Shown: in pieces, positions 1 through 6,830 of the stretch
How the letters are laid out: each line of letters begins with the position of its first letter
Numbering within the stretch: the first letter of the stretch is position 1
From: Thiomargarita sp.
Lineage (GTDB): Bacteria; Pseudomonadota; Gammaproteobacteria; Beggiatoales; Beggiatoaceae
Assembly: GCA_030635005.1 (NCBI GenBank)
Contig: DAOVZS010000068.1
Coordinates: forward strand, 1-9,657
Direction of reading: 5' to 3'
Length of the DNA: 9,657 nucleotides
The notes under the pieces: generated by a model
Databases searched by the model: none
What the model was told of the DNA's origin: nothing
Seen by the model: the letters and a program-made list of their open reading frames with translations, nothing else
Program-made: the position numbers and the translations under genes

Positions 1-180
1 ACTCATTAATAAAGCACGTTCTACACCGGTGTCTCCTAACCAAAACCCTAATGGAATCAATATGATACATAATAATACTTCTTGGCGAAAAGCAGCTTCA
101 TGAATCCAAGCTGCTTTTAATCCTGCGATTGAATAACCGGTGGCTTTGATGATTCGGGTAATGCCTGTATCTTGATTCAT
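1..180 (-). CDS. dgkA: Diacylglycerol kinase, N-terminal part (cut by window edge)
   Basis: Small integral membrane enzyme that phosphorylates diacylglycerol to phosphatidic acid with ATP in the inner membrane, recycling lipid released during envelope glycan synthesis. Sixty codons are visible from an ATG at 180, with no stop before the window edge. The N-terminus follows E. coli DgkA closely: TRIIKA at residues 8-13, GYS at 15-17 and AAWIHEAAFRQE at 23-34. Glu28 and Glu34 are in the conserved active-site segment. The first hydrophobic membrane segment starts at about residue 35. The family is about 120 residues, so roughly half is missing. The ATG overlaps the gcvPB stop as ATGA, and a GGAA eight to nine bases upstream could serve as ribosome binding site, so translation is probably coupled to gcvPB. 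The family call is very secure; activity cannot be judged from a partial gene. Confidence 0.95.
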   Translation of the reverse strand, partial: MNQDTGITRIIKATGYSIAGLKAAWIHEAAFRQEVLLCIILIPLGFWLGDTGVERALLMS

Positions 181-1610
181 GTGTTTTTCCAAACTATATT
201 GAGATCTTTGGCTGCTTTCAATTCATTTAAACGTCGAACAGGTAGGTGATAGGGGGCATTTTTTAAGGTGTCAGCAGTTTCTTTTTGAACCTCATTCATA
301 GCGGTGATAAAATGATCTAATGTTTCTTTATCTTCAGTTTCTGTGGGTTCAATCAATAAACATTCGGGTACAAGCTGAGGAAAGTAGGTAGTGGGGGCAT
401 GACAGCCCTTATCTAATAACCCTTTTGCAAGATCCATGGCTTTAATGCCGTGTTGTTTGGCGAGACGTTTTAAGGTAATAATAAATTCATGGCTAGCCCG
501 TCGGTGCGGAAACGCCAGTTCAAATCCTGATTTTTCTAAACACGTTTGCACATAATTTGCATTTAATGTGGCAAAATCTGCGACTCTATGCATCCCATCA
601 CGACCTAATAAGCGCATATACACATAAGCACGTAACAAAATACCGATATTACCTGGATAAGCCATCAGACGTCCAATACTATCGGGAGATTCGGTCATCC
701 AATGATACGTATTGCCATTATAAGCCACGACTGGTAATGGTAAAAATGGTAACAAGCGTGCATTAACCCCGACAGGACCTGCACCGGGTCCACCGCCCCC
801 ATGTGGCGTTGAAAATGTTTTATGCAAATTAACATGAATCACATCAAAAGCCATATCACCGGGACGTACTTTGCCTAAAATAGCATTGAGATTCGCCCCA
901 TCGTAATATAATAATCCGCCTGCCTTGTGGACACAATCTGCAATCTCTATAATTTTTCGTTCAAACACACCCAGTGTAGAGGGATTTGTCAACATAATTC
1001 CAGCAGTTTGAGGCCCTACTTTCTTGCGCAGTGCCTCAAGATCAATATCTCCTTCTGCATTAGTGGGAATATTACACACCTTATAACCACACATGACAGC
1101 AGAAGCGGGATTAGTGCCATGTGCAGCATCGGGGACTAACATTTCTGTTCGTTGATGATCACCGCGTTTATCATGATACGCACGTATCATGGCAACCCCT
1201 GCAAATTCACCTTGTGCACCAGCTGCGGGTGCTAAAGACACCGCTTTCATCCCCGTCACTTCTTTCAGCATTTCTTGTAACTCATATAAGCAGGTCAGTA
1301 TTCCTTGCGTTTGAGAAACAGGCGTCTCAGGGTGCAGGGTAGAAAATCCTGGTAACATGGCTAAAGTGTGACAAACACGCGGATTATATTTCATCGTGCA
1401 AGAACCAAGCGGATAATAATGGGTGTCTATAGAAAAATTTTTCTGCGATAATCGGGTATAATGACGCACAACCTGCAATTCTGAGACTTCAGGTAATTGA
1501 GGTGGGGTGTGGCGTAAAAATTTAGTGGGAATATCTGATACAGTAGATTTGAGAGGTGGATATTGTGTTCGTGCAGAACGTCCACGGCTGTTATGTTCAA
1601 AAATTAGCAT
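177..1610 (-). CDS. gcvPB: Glycine dehydrogenase (decarboxylating) subunit 2, P-protein beta
   Basis: One of the two subunits of the split P-protein of the glycine cleavage system. This PLP enzyme decarboxylates glycine and passes the aminomethyl group to the lipoyl arm of GcvH in the cytoplasm. The protein has 477 residues, normal for the family. It shows YPLGSCTMKYNP at 66-77, the PLP-pocket segment DAAHGTNPAS at 161-170, YYDGANLNA at 235-243, and HKTFSTPHGGGGPG at 263-276, in which Lys264 should bind PLP. I chose the ATG at 1610: it gives the usual MLIFE-type N-terminus and has AAGAG seven bases upstream. A TTG at 1637 would add nine residues with less support. The partner subunit gene gcvPA, which normally lies directly upstream, is not here; an ATP-binding protein gene takes that place, 75 bp away. 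The stop overlaps the dgkA start. Identity is secure. Confidence 0.97.
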   Translation of the reverse strand: MLIFEHNSRGRSARTQYPPLKSTVSDIPTKFLRHTPPQLPEVSELQVVRHYTRLSQKNFSIDTHYYPLGSCTMKYNPRVCHTLAMLPGFSTLHPETPVSQTQGILTCLYELQEMLKEVTGMKAVSLAPAAGAQGEFAGVAMIRAYHDKRGDHQRTEMLVPDAAHGTNPASAVMCGYKVCNIPTNAEGDIDLEALRKKVGPQTAGIMLTNPSTLGVFERKIIEIADCVHKAGGLLYYDGANLNAILGKVRPGDMAFDVIHVNLHKTFSTPHGGGGPGAGPVGVNARLLPFLPLPVVAYNGNTYHWMTESPDSIGRLMAYPGNIGILLRAYVYMRLLGRDGMHRVADFATLNANYVQTCLEKSGFELAFPHRRASHEFIITLKRLAKQHGIKAMDLAKGLLDKGCHAPTTYFPQLVPECLLIEPTETEDKETLDHFITAMNEVQKETADTLKNAPYHLPVRRLNELKAAKDLNIVWKNT

Positions 1611-1685
1611 GTTTTCACTCTTTGTAGGCAACGTCAAGTTTCAATAGCAAGAGGCTAGCGGGTGATTTCTAAGGATGTCTATGAG

Positions 1686-2519
1686 TTATATAGGTACAAT
1701 AACCCTAAATTCATCCCCCAATTCTTTAAAAATGACTTCGCCACCCAATTTTCGGATTTCCTGATATACCATAGGCAAACCACGTCCTAAATGTTCGATA
1801 TAACGTAAATTATCCATAAATTTGATCAATATTGGATTAATGGCATAAGAAACGCCCACTTTTAATTTTTCAATGGTAACAGTATTGGGTAATCTACCTG
1901 GACTGATAAATTCCATACGATCATTAAACATTAAAATACGAATTTTTGAGCCTATAATGGCATAATTTCGATGGATACAGGCATTAACAATTAATTCACG
2001 AAATACTTTCATAGGTGGATAAAGGCGTTTATTTTCACGTTGTCCATTTTTAATATCAGAGGGAACCTGTAAATTATTTTTAATAATCGCGAGACTCAAA
2101 TCAATTTGATAAGCCAAAGCACCATTAATATTTTGTTTATCAATCAATTCACTTTGTAGTTGATTTCCCGAAAAATGTCCAAAACTAATACCTGATTGGG
2201 GTAAATAACGTTCTGAATTAATCCCAAAAATCAATAAACCCGCTATGGTCGTTTGTCCCATTTCATTCAGAATATCTGTATTAATTAATAAACGTTGTTT
2301 ATCTTCTTCAGATTCCTTTGAAAAATCTATCCGATAATCACTAAAATAAGTATCTAATGCTGTGAAATTTAAATCACGCATCGTAGTCCCTTCAACACCA
2401 TTACCATCATAATGAAACACACCAGCTGCTTGAAATAAACGCATCAGTTCAGATTGCGAGGCAATACGATTCGTTGTTCCTACCCCATGTTGAATAATAT
2501 ATTCTAATTCAGAGCACAT
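1686..2519 (-). CDS. GHKL-type ATP-binding protein (HATPase_c_4, RecG-C/Schlafen-associated), N-terminally short
   Basis: A 277-residue protein matching the C-terminal two thirds of the family often annotated as 'ATP-binding protein', 'putative transcriptional regulator' or 'RecG-like'. Residues 7-38 (YIIQHGVGTTNR, then ELMRLFQ and FHYDG) match the linker that normally follows an N-terminal AlbA_2 (Schlafen-like) domain. The ATPase part shows an N-box-like RELIVNACIHRNY at 174-186 (Glu175, Asn179), a G1-like segment DRMEFISPGRLP at 200-211 and GRGLPM at 245-250. The AlbA_2 domain, usually about 120 residues, is absent: a TAG lies in frame 12 codons upstream, and the 101 bp before the gene encode no remnant I can recognise. 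AAAGG ten bases before the ATG is a usable ribosome binding site. Its role is unknown. It may be a working stand-alone ATPase or the remains of a truncated gene. Confidence 0.8.
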   Translation of the reverse strand: MCSELEYIIQHGVGTTNRIASQSELMRLFQAAGVFHYDGNGVEGTTMRDLNFTALDTYFSDYRIDFSKESEEDKQRLLINTDILNEMGQTTIAGLLIFGINSERYLPQSGISFGHFSGNQLQSELIDKQNINGALAYQIDLSLAIIKNNLQVPSDIKNGQRENKRLYPPMKVFRELIVNACIHRNYAIIGSKIRILMFNDRMEFISPGRLPNTVTIEKLKVGVSYAINPILIKFMDNLRYIEHLGRGLPMVYQEIRKLGGEVIFKELGDEFRVIVPI

Positions 2520-2581
2520 ATAATCATTACCTTTATTGATAAATACATTGCAGAACTATATGGATAAGGCATTTTACTTAA

Positions 2582-2605
2582 TGGCTCTCTATATTTGAAG
2601 AGCCA
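2582..2605 (-). other. Hairpin after the caspase-like gene
   Basis: TGGCTCT (2582-2588) and AGAGCCA (2599-2605) form a perfect 7-bp stem with a 10-base loop. It begins 16 bases after the stop codon of the caspase-like gene. No T-run follows on the minus strand, so it is not a standard intrinsic terminator. It could stabilise or process the transcript end, or allow partial read-through into the ATP-binding protein gene. Confidence 0.35.
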
Positions 2606-2620
2606 AATTGATAAATGATA

Positions 2621-4603
2621 CTAAAAATTTAAACGTTTATTGGCAGAAGCCTTTCTAGCCCGTTCAATTTCAGCCATTTTTTCTATCCTTTGTTTGAGTA
2701 ACACCAGTTCTTCAGCTTCGAAGATTTTGTAAGCTTGTGAAAAAATAGATGGGAGGATAGGCGATAGTGATTTTAATGTTATTGTTATACAGTCATAACC
2801 ACACCGCCCCACTGTTAATAATACTTTTTCATTCTTCCATATGAGTACATTATGTTTGTCATCGTTTCCCGTTTTCCAGTTTTTTAGTTTAATAACTTTT
2901 CCCTTGGAAGTCGGTTTTCCGTAACGTGATATTAAACGATTTGTGATCTGATCAAACGTTAATAATTTGTGATTAGAAGTAATCTCGCCGATCTGCAATT
3001 CTATAAATTCAACAAAAGTAGTCTGATCACTACGTAAAGGAGAAGAGATATGCCGAATATTTCTTAGGATCTGACTTGGAGTTTGTGTCGATATTCTAAT
3101 ATGAGTAATGATTCCATTGTTATTGAATGAGGTGTCTCTTCTTTTCATTGGAATTCCAGAGCCAGAATAAGACGTGACTTTGGTATGATATTTATTATTT
3201 TCTTTTCTAAGGGTATCTTTTATTTTCTTTTTGATTTTATAAGGTAGATGCTTACTATAACCACGCCCATCCAACTTCACCTTTATCCCAAATACTTTGG
3301 AATAATAGGCATTCGCTTCTTGAAGAGTCGGAAAAGTCTTAAGAATATCAAACTCAATACCTGTATTAATAAACTTCATCACAGAATATCGCTGCCGATT
3401 CAAATTGCCTTGAGAAGCCACAGGAACGGCTTGACTCAACGCCTCAATTTCTGCTTGTTTTTTCTGTATCTTCTGATCTAATTTTGCAATTTCTTGAGTA
3501 TATTCATCCCTAAGCACCGATTCAGATTCTTTGAGTTTCTGTGCAAATGCATCAATTTCCGCCTGCAAATTTTTACGCTTGCCCAATTCTTGGGATTGGA
3601 ATTCCAATTTTGCAAGTTGAGACTCTTTTAAACGGATTGGATCATCATCGTGTAAGGGAAATAGAAAATCACCGTCTCCTTCAAATAATCCATGTTGTGG
3701 ATTCTGCTCTCCTCCTGTGTCTTTACTAACCACACGAGCCAAGTATATTCCCAGTTCTGACGCCTGTACGATACCATCTTTGGGGCCTACATCTGCTGCA
3801 CCCGCAATCCCATCCAGAAGATGCAACGTAAATACACCATGTCCAGAAATTTCACGAGCCACTTCACCTCCTGTGCCTGCTGTGATCATGTAGGCTGCTC
3901 TTTCACCTGCCAGTTTAGTGAGATCTTCTGGGCTTTGGATCGGACGTTTGACAGAACGGGTGAGTCCCAAACCTGAATAACAACTATCAAACAAATATAA
4001 AATATGTTTAGCAGGAATACGCTTGGTTAAGTCTCGCAATTCTTTCATGGATATTGCTGTTGCATATAAATCTTTAAGATTGACATCAACAGGCAAAATA
4101 TAACCTTCTAGTTGTTTATCATGGAGACGTTCTGTGACACCATGACCCGCAAAATAGATAAGAACTTGTTCATCTTTGGTCGTACGAGCAAAGCGTGTTC
4201 CTAATTCACTCCGTATATTTTGAGCAGTGGCTTCACGATCCAATAAGACCGTCACTTCAAAATTGAGTTCTTTTAAACGTTTTGAAACGGCTTCTGCATC
4301 AGCCACTGCTGCTTCTAACGGCATAGATGGATAGGCATTGATGCCGATTACCAAAGCATGTCTTTTAGTATAAACCTTTTGGATTTGGACAGCATTTGAA
4401 ATGGATGCAACGCCCGCTGAACCGCGTTGATTCGGGATAGGGGCATCTTTTTGCAATTCTGATTGTACAGGTTTAAGCACTTTAGTCTGTTTAATTAGCG
4501 GTATTTTAGTCTGTTGCACTTGTTGTTCAACAGGCGACAAAACACAAGCCGAAAAAAATGTCAATAAAACACTCAAGGATAATAAGAATAGGATATTTTT
4601 CAT
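2621..4603 (-). CDS. Caspase-like (peptidase C14) lipoprotein with coiled coil and unknown C-terminal region
   Basis: A predicted lipid-anchored cysteine protease of 660 residues. Residues 1-19 are a lipoprotein signal peptide ending FFSA, with Cys20 as the lipidation site. Residue +2 is Val, not Asp, which favours the outer membrane. After a Pro/Gln/Lys-rich linker (21-76) comes a C14 caspase fold at about 80-318: HALVIGINAYP at 82-92, catalytic His154 in YFAGHG, catalytic Cys208 in LFDSCYSG, GHGVFTLHLLDG at 254-265, and QNPQHGLFEGDGDFLFP at 300-316. Residues 322-391 are charged and heptad-like, probably a coiled coil. Residues about 405-660 match no family I know; they include RYGKP at 560-564, two close cysteines (601, 605) and a basic C-terminal helix. 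I chose the ATG at 4603 because it begins the signal peptide and lies downstream of a good promoter. A GTG at 4645 falls upstream of the predicted transcript start. The substrate is unknown. Confidence 0.9.
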   Translation of the reverse strand: MKNILFLLSLSVLLTFFSACVLSPVEQQVQQTKIPLIKQTKVLKPVQSELQKDAPIPNQRGSAGVASISNAVQIQKVYTKRHALVIGINAYPSMPLEAAVADAEAVSKRLKELNFEVTVLLDREATAQNIRSELGTRFARTTKDEQVLIYFAGHGVTERLHDKQLEGYILPVDVNLKDLYATAISMKELRDLTKRIPAKHILYLFDSCYSGLGLTRSVKRPIQSPEDLTKLAGERAAYMITAGTGGEVAREISGHGVFTLHLLDGIAGAADVGPKDGIVQASELGIYLARVVSKDTGGEQNPQHGLFEGDGDFLFPLHDDDPIRLKESQLAKLEFQSQELGKRKNLQAEIDAFAQKLKESESVLRDEYTQEIAKLDQKIQKKQAEIEALSQAVPVASQGNLNRQRYSVMKFINTGIEFDILKTFPTLQEANAYYSKVFGIKVKLDGRGYSKHLPYKIKKKIKDTLRKENNKYHTKVTSYSGSGIPMKRRDTSFNNNGIITHIRISTQTPSQILRNIRHISSPLRSDQTTFVEFIELQIGEITSNHKLLTFDQITNRLISRYGKPTSKGKVIKLKNWKTGNDDKHNVLIWKNEKVLLTVGRCGYDCITITLKSLSPILPSIFSQAYKIFEAEELVLLKQRIEKMAEIERARKASANKRLNF

Positions 4604-4636
4604 TATTTTATAGAATTTCTTTAGTGTGATGCATAG

Positions 4637-4665
4637 AATATACACTATTATTATTTGAACATCAA
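4637..4665 (-). promoter_or_regulatory. Predicted sigma70 promoter of the caspase-like gene
   Basis: On the minus strand, TTGATG (4660-4665) and TATATT (4637-4642) are separated by exactly 17 bases. These match the -35 consensus at four of six positions and the -10 consensus at five of six. Transcription would start near 4630, leaving a leader of about 27 nt before the ATG at 4603. This suggests the caspase-like gene is transcribed apart from ccmA-trkH. Prediction from consensus only. Confidence 0.55.
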
Positions 4666-4685
4666 CATCATAGTCACCATGTTCA
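4656..4685. repeat. Inverted repeat over the caspase promoter -35 region
   Basis: TGAACAT (4656-4662) and ATGTTCA (4679-4685) are perfect 7-bp arms with 16 bases between them. The left arm covers half of the predicted -35 element (4660-4665). The layout would suit an operator for a dimeric regulator, but no regulator gene is nearby, and repeats of this size can occur by chance in AT-rich DNA. Confidence 0.35.
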
Positions 4686-4696
4686 TCTCATTTCAA

Positions 4697-6142
4697 TTAT
4701 CTCTTCCAAAAAGCAGGGCTTAATAACACAAGTACGGTGAAAATCTCTAAACGGGCTAATAACATGGTAAAACTCAAAATCCATAAGCCAATATCACTAA
4801 TCCCTCCATAAGTAAGCGCGACTTTGCCTAAACCAGGTCCTGTCATATTCAAAGTGGCGGCAATGGCTGAAAAGGCAGTAATCATATCTACGCCTGTGCC
4901 CATAAATAACATGGATAAAAAAACATAGCTGGCGATATATAAAAAAGCAAAGCCCCCTACCGCTTGCGTGACATCATTAGGTACTTTTTTATTATCAATT
5001 TTCACCGTCACTACCGCATTAGGGTGAATTAAACGCATGATTTCACGAATCCCTTGTTTATATAACAAAATAAACCGAATCACTCTAAAACCACCTGCTG
5101 TCGAACCCACACAGCCCCCAATAAAACCACTCCCCAAAATCAAGACAGGCAAAAATAAAGGCCATTGACTAAAATCAGTAATCCCATAGCCTGTACTGCT
5201 AATAATAGAAATCACTTCAAAACTACCATAACGTAATGCTGTCCAAAAACTGCTATAAACGCCTTGCCACATTAAGACAAATACGGTAATCAGGATTAAT
5301 ACTAAAACAATATATATAAATACTCTGGCTTGGATATCTTTCCAATAATGACGAATATCTAACTTCTGCGACACCACAAAATGGACGGTGAAATTTAAAC
5401 TCCCTAACATGATAAAAAGCATGGCAATACTTTCTATTAAGGGACTGTCATAATAGCCGAGACTGGCATCATGGGTAGAAAAACCACCGGTAGCCACAGT
5501 CGAATAACTATGTCCAATAGCATCAAACAGGCTCATACCCGCCATCCAATACGCTAATAAACAGGCAACCGTTAAACTAATATAAATATATAGTAAGGCT
5601 TTGGCACTGTGTGCTAAACGGGGTGTTAATTTTTCATCACGCATCGGTCCCGGTGTTTCCGCCCGATACAATTGCATCCCCCCAATACCTAACAAAGGTA
5701 ACACCGCTACTGCCAATACAATAATGCCCAAGCCCCCTAACCATTGTAATTGCTGGCGATAATACAAAATAGAAGGCGGTAAAGCCTCAATATTGTTGAT
5801 AACGGTGGCCCCAGTTGTCGTAAATCCAGACACCGCCTCAAAAACTGCTTGTGCCAATGTTAATTGAGATACAAACAAAAAAGGCAACGCCCCCACCACA
5901 CTGAGCACAATCCAAAATAAAGCCGTAATTAAAAATCCATCATGTAAATGTAAATCTTTAATTTGTTTACGAGAGGGCAACCAAAAAAACAGTCCAATAC
6001 CACACATCACCATAAAAGCAAGGACAAAGGCGCATAAAGCACCGTCCTGATACCATAACGATACGCCAATAGGAGGTAGCAAGGTAACACTGAACAATAT
6101 CAGTAACTGCCCTAAAATACGTTTAATAACAGAAGCTTGCAT
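4697..6142 (-). CDS. trkH: Trk-type potassium uptake membrane subunit TrkH
   Basis: Potassium-translocating subunit of the Trk system in the inner membrane. In well-studied bacteria it works with the cytoplasmic NAD(H)/nucleotide-binding regulator TrkA, whose gene is not in this window. At 481 residues it is close to E. coli TrkH in length. Hydrophobic segments run along the whole protein, and all four pore-loop filter sequences are present: TTGA at 109-112, ATGG at 217-220, STGY at 316-319 and MTGPG at 433-437. GSTAGGFRVIRF at 346-357 is another family hallmark. The ATG at 6142 shares its A with the ccmA stop (TAATG), and GAGTGGA just upstream, inside ccmA, can act as ribosome binding site, so translation is probably coupled to ccmA. 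The 93 bp downstream carry the separate promoter of the caspase-like gene and no clear terminator. Identity is secure; TrkG-like paralogues cannot be told apart from sequence alone. Confidence 0.96.
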   Translation of the reverse strand: MQASVIKRILGQLLILFSVTLLPPIGVSLWYQDGALCAFVLAFMVMCGIGLFFWLPSRKQIKDLHLHDGFLITALFWIVLSVVGALPFLFVSQLTLAQAVFEAVSGFTTTGATVINNIEALPPSILYYRQQLQWLGGLGIIVLAVAVLPLLGIGGMQLYRAETPGPMRDEKLTPRLAHSAKALLYIYISLTVACLLAYWMAGMSLFDAIGHSYSTVATGGFSTHDASLGYYDSPLIESIAMLFIMLGSLNFTVHFVVSQKLDIRHYWKDIQARVFIYIVLVLILITVFVLMWQGVYSSFWTALRYGSFEVISIISSTGYGITDFSQWPLFLPVLILGSGFIGGCVGSTAGGFRVIRFILLYKQGIREIMRLIHPNAVVTVKIDNKKVPNDVTQAVGGFAFLYIASYVFLSMLFMGTGVDMITAFSAIAATLNMTGPGLGKVALTYGGISDIGLWILSFTMLLARLEIFTVLVLLSPAFWKR

Positions 6143-6762
6143 TATCCACTCAATTTAAGAATACGTGCGTGAATACATTTCACCGTATGATGAGAAGTCA
6201 AGATAGCCATTCCCCCTTTTTTAGCATGTTCATCCAATAAGGCTTCAATCATACGAATAGCCGCTTTATCTAAAGCCGTAAAAGGTTCATCCAATATCCA
6301 TAAATGTGCATCACTGACTAACAAACGGGCTAAAGCCACCCGACGTTGTTGTCCCGCTGACAAGGTACGTGTGGGCACATCTTCAAAACCATATAAACCC
6401 ACCCTATCCAAAATATCATCAAAATCAACAGATAACGGAAATGCTGATAAGGCTTGTGCCATAGCTAAATTTTCTAAAGGTGTTAAGTCTGCTTTAATAC
6501 CATTGGTATGTCCGATATAGCCTAAATTTGCCCAATAATGGGCTCCAATATCTTGAATATCCTCATCATTCCAATACACAGTCCCTTCAGTCGCTAAGGT
6601 TAAACCACATAAAATACGTAATAAACTGGTTTTACCGCTACCATTATGACCTTCGATTTGAAGTAATTGTCCTTGAGACAGCTTAAAATTTAAATCATCA
6701 AACAATACGCGATCATCGCGAATACATTGCAAATGTTTAACCGCAAGGTGTTCTTGTATCAT
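6142..6762 (-). CDS. ccmA: Cytochrome c biogenesis haem-export ABC ATPase CcmA
   Basis: Cytoplasmic ATP-hydrolysing subunit of the CcmABCD complex, which releases haem-loaded CcmE during system I cytochrome c maturation. It has 206 residues, the usual length. Motifs in order are Walker A GHNGSGKT at 38-45, the CcmA-type segment GHTNGIKADLTPLENL at 84-99, signature LSAGQQRR at 134-141, Walker B LWILDEP at 154-160 with Glu159 catalytic, and the switch His191 in TSHH. The GIK-LT-ENL segment and short length separate it from generic ABC ATPases. Its permease partner CcmB normally follows directly; here trkH follows with a one-base overlap, so the other ccm genes must lie elsewhere or be missing. 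No Shine-Dalgarno-like sequence precedes the ATG at 6762. It is divergent from pilT. Confidence 0.93.
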   Translation of the reverse strand: MIQEHLAVKHLQCIRDDRVLFDDLNFKLSQGQLLQIEGHNGSGKTSLLRILCGLTLATEGTVYWNDEDIQDIGAHYWANLGYIGHTNGIKADLTPLENLAMAQALSAFPLSVDFDDILDRVGLYGFEDVPTRTLSAGQQRRVALARLLVSDAHLWILDEPFTALDKAAIRMIEALLDEHAKKGGMAILTSHHTVKCIHARILKLSG

Positions 6763-6830
6763 AAATTAAGTGATGGGATTAAAAAAGTAGTATAATAACA
6801 TGTTCTAAACACATTTAATGGTAACATTTT
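6763..6830. promoter_or_regulatory. Divergent ccmA/pilT promoter region
   Basis: A 68-bp AT-rich gap that must carry starts for both directions unless transcripts enter from outside. On the plus strand, TATAAT (6791-6796) is a perfect -10 with only a poor -35 (TTAAGT at 6766-6771, 19-bp spacer). The transcript would begin near 6803, giving a leader of about 28 nt to pilT. On the minus strand, TATACT (6789-6794) overlaps the same bases, with a weak TAAATG (6812-6817) at 17 bp. Opposing polymerases would therefore compete for one site. TGTT-CTA-AACA (6801-6811) is a small inverted repeat beside it. Confidence 0.5.

Noticed and set aside
557..1342. Three plus-strand open frames opposite gcvPB (557-766, 927-1139, 1121-1342)
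   Set aside because: They lie wholly inside a secure gcvPB on the other strand, have no recognisable domains and look like antisense shadows.
3248..3729. Two plus-strand open frames opposite the caspase-like gene
   Set aside because: Short, low-complexity translations fully covered by a well-supported gene; no family resemblance.
4604..4645. GTG start at 4645 for the caspase-like gene
   Set aside because: It adds 14 residues before a clear signal peptide, has no ribosome binding site and lies upstream of the predicted transcript start.
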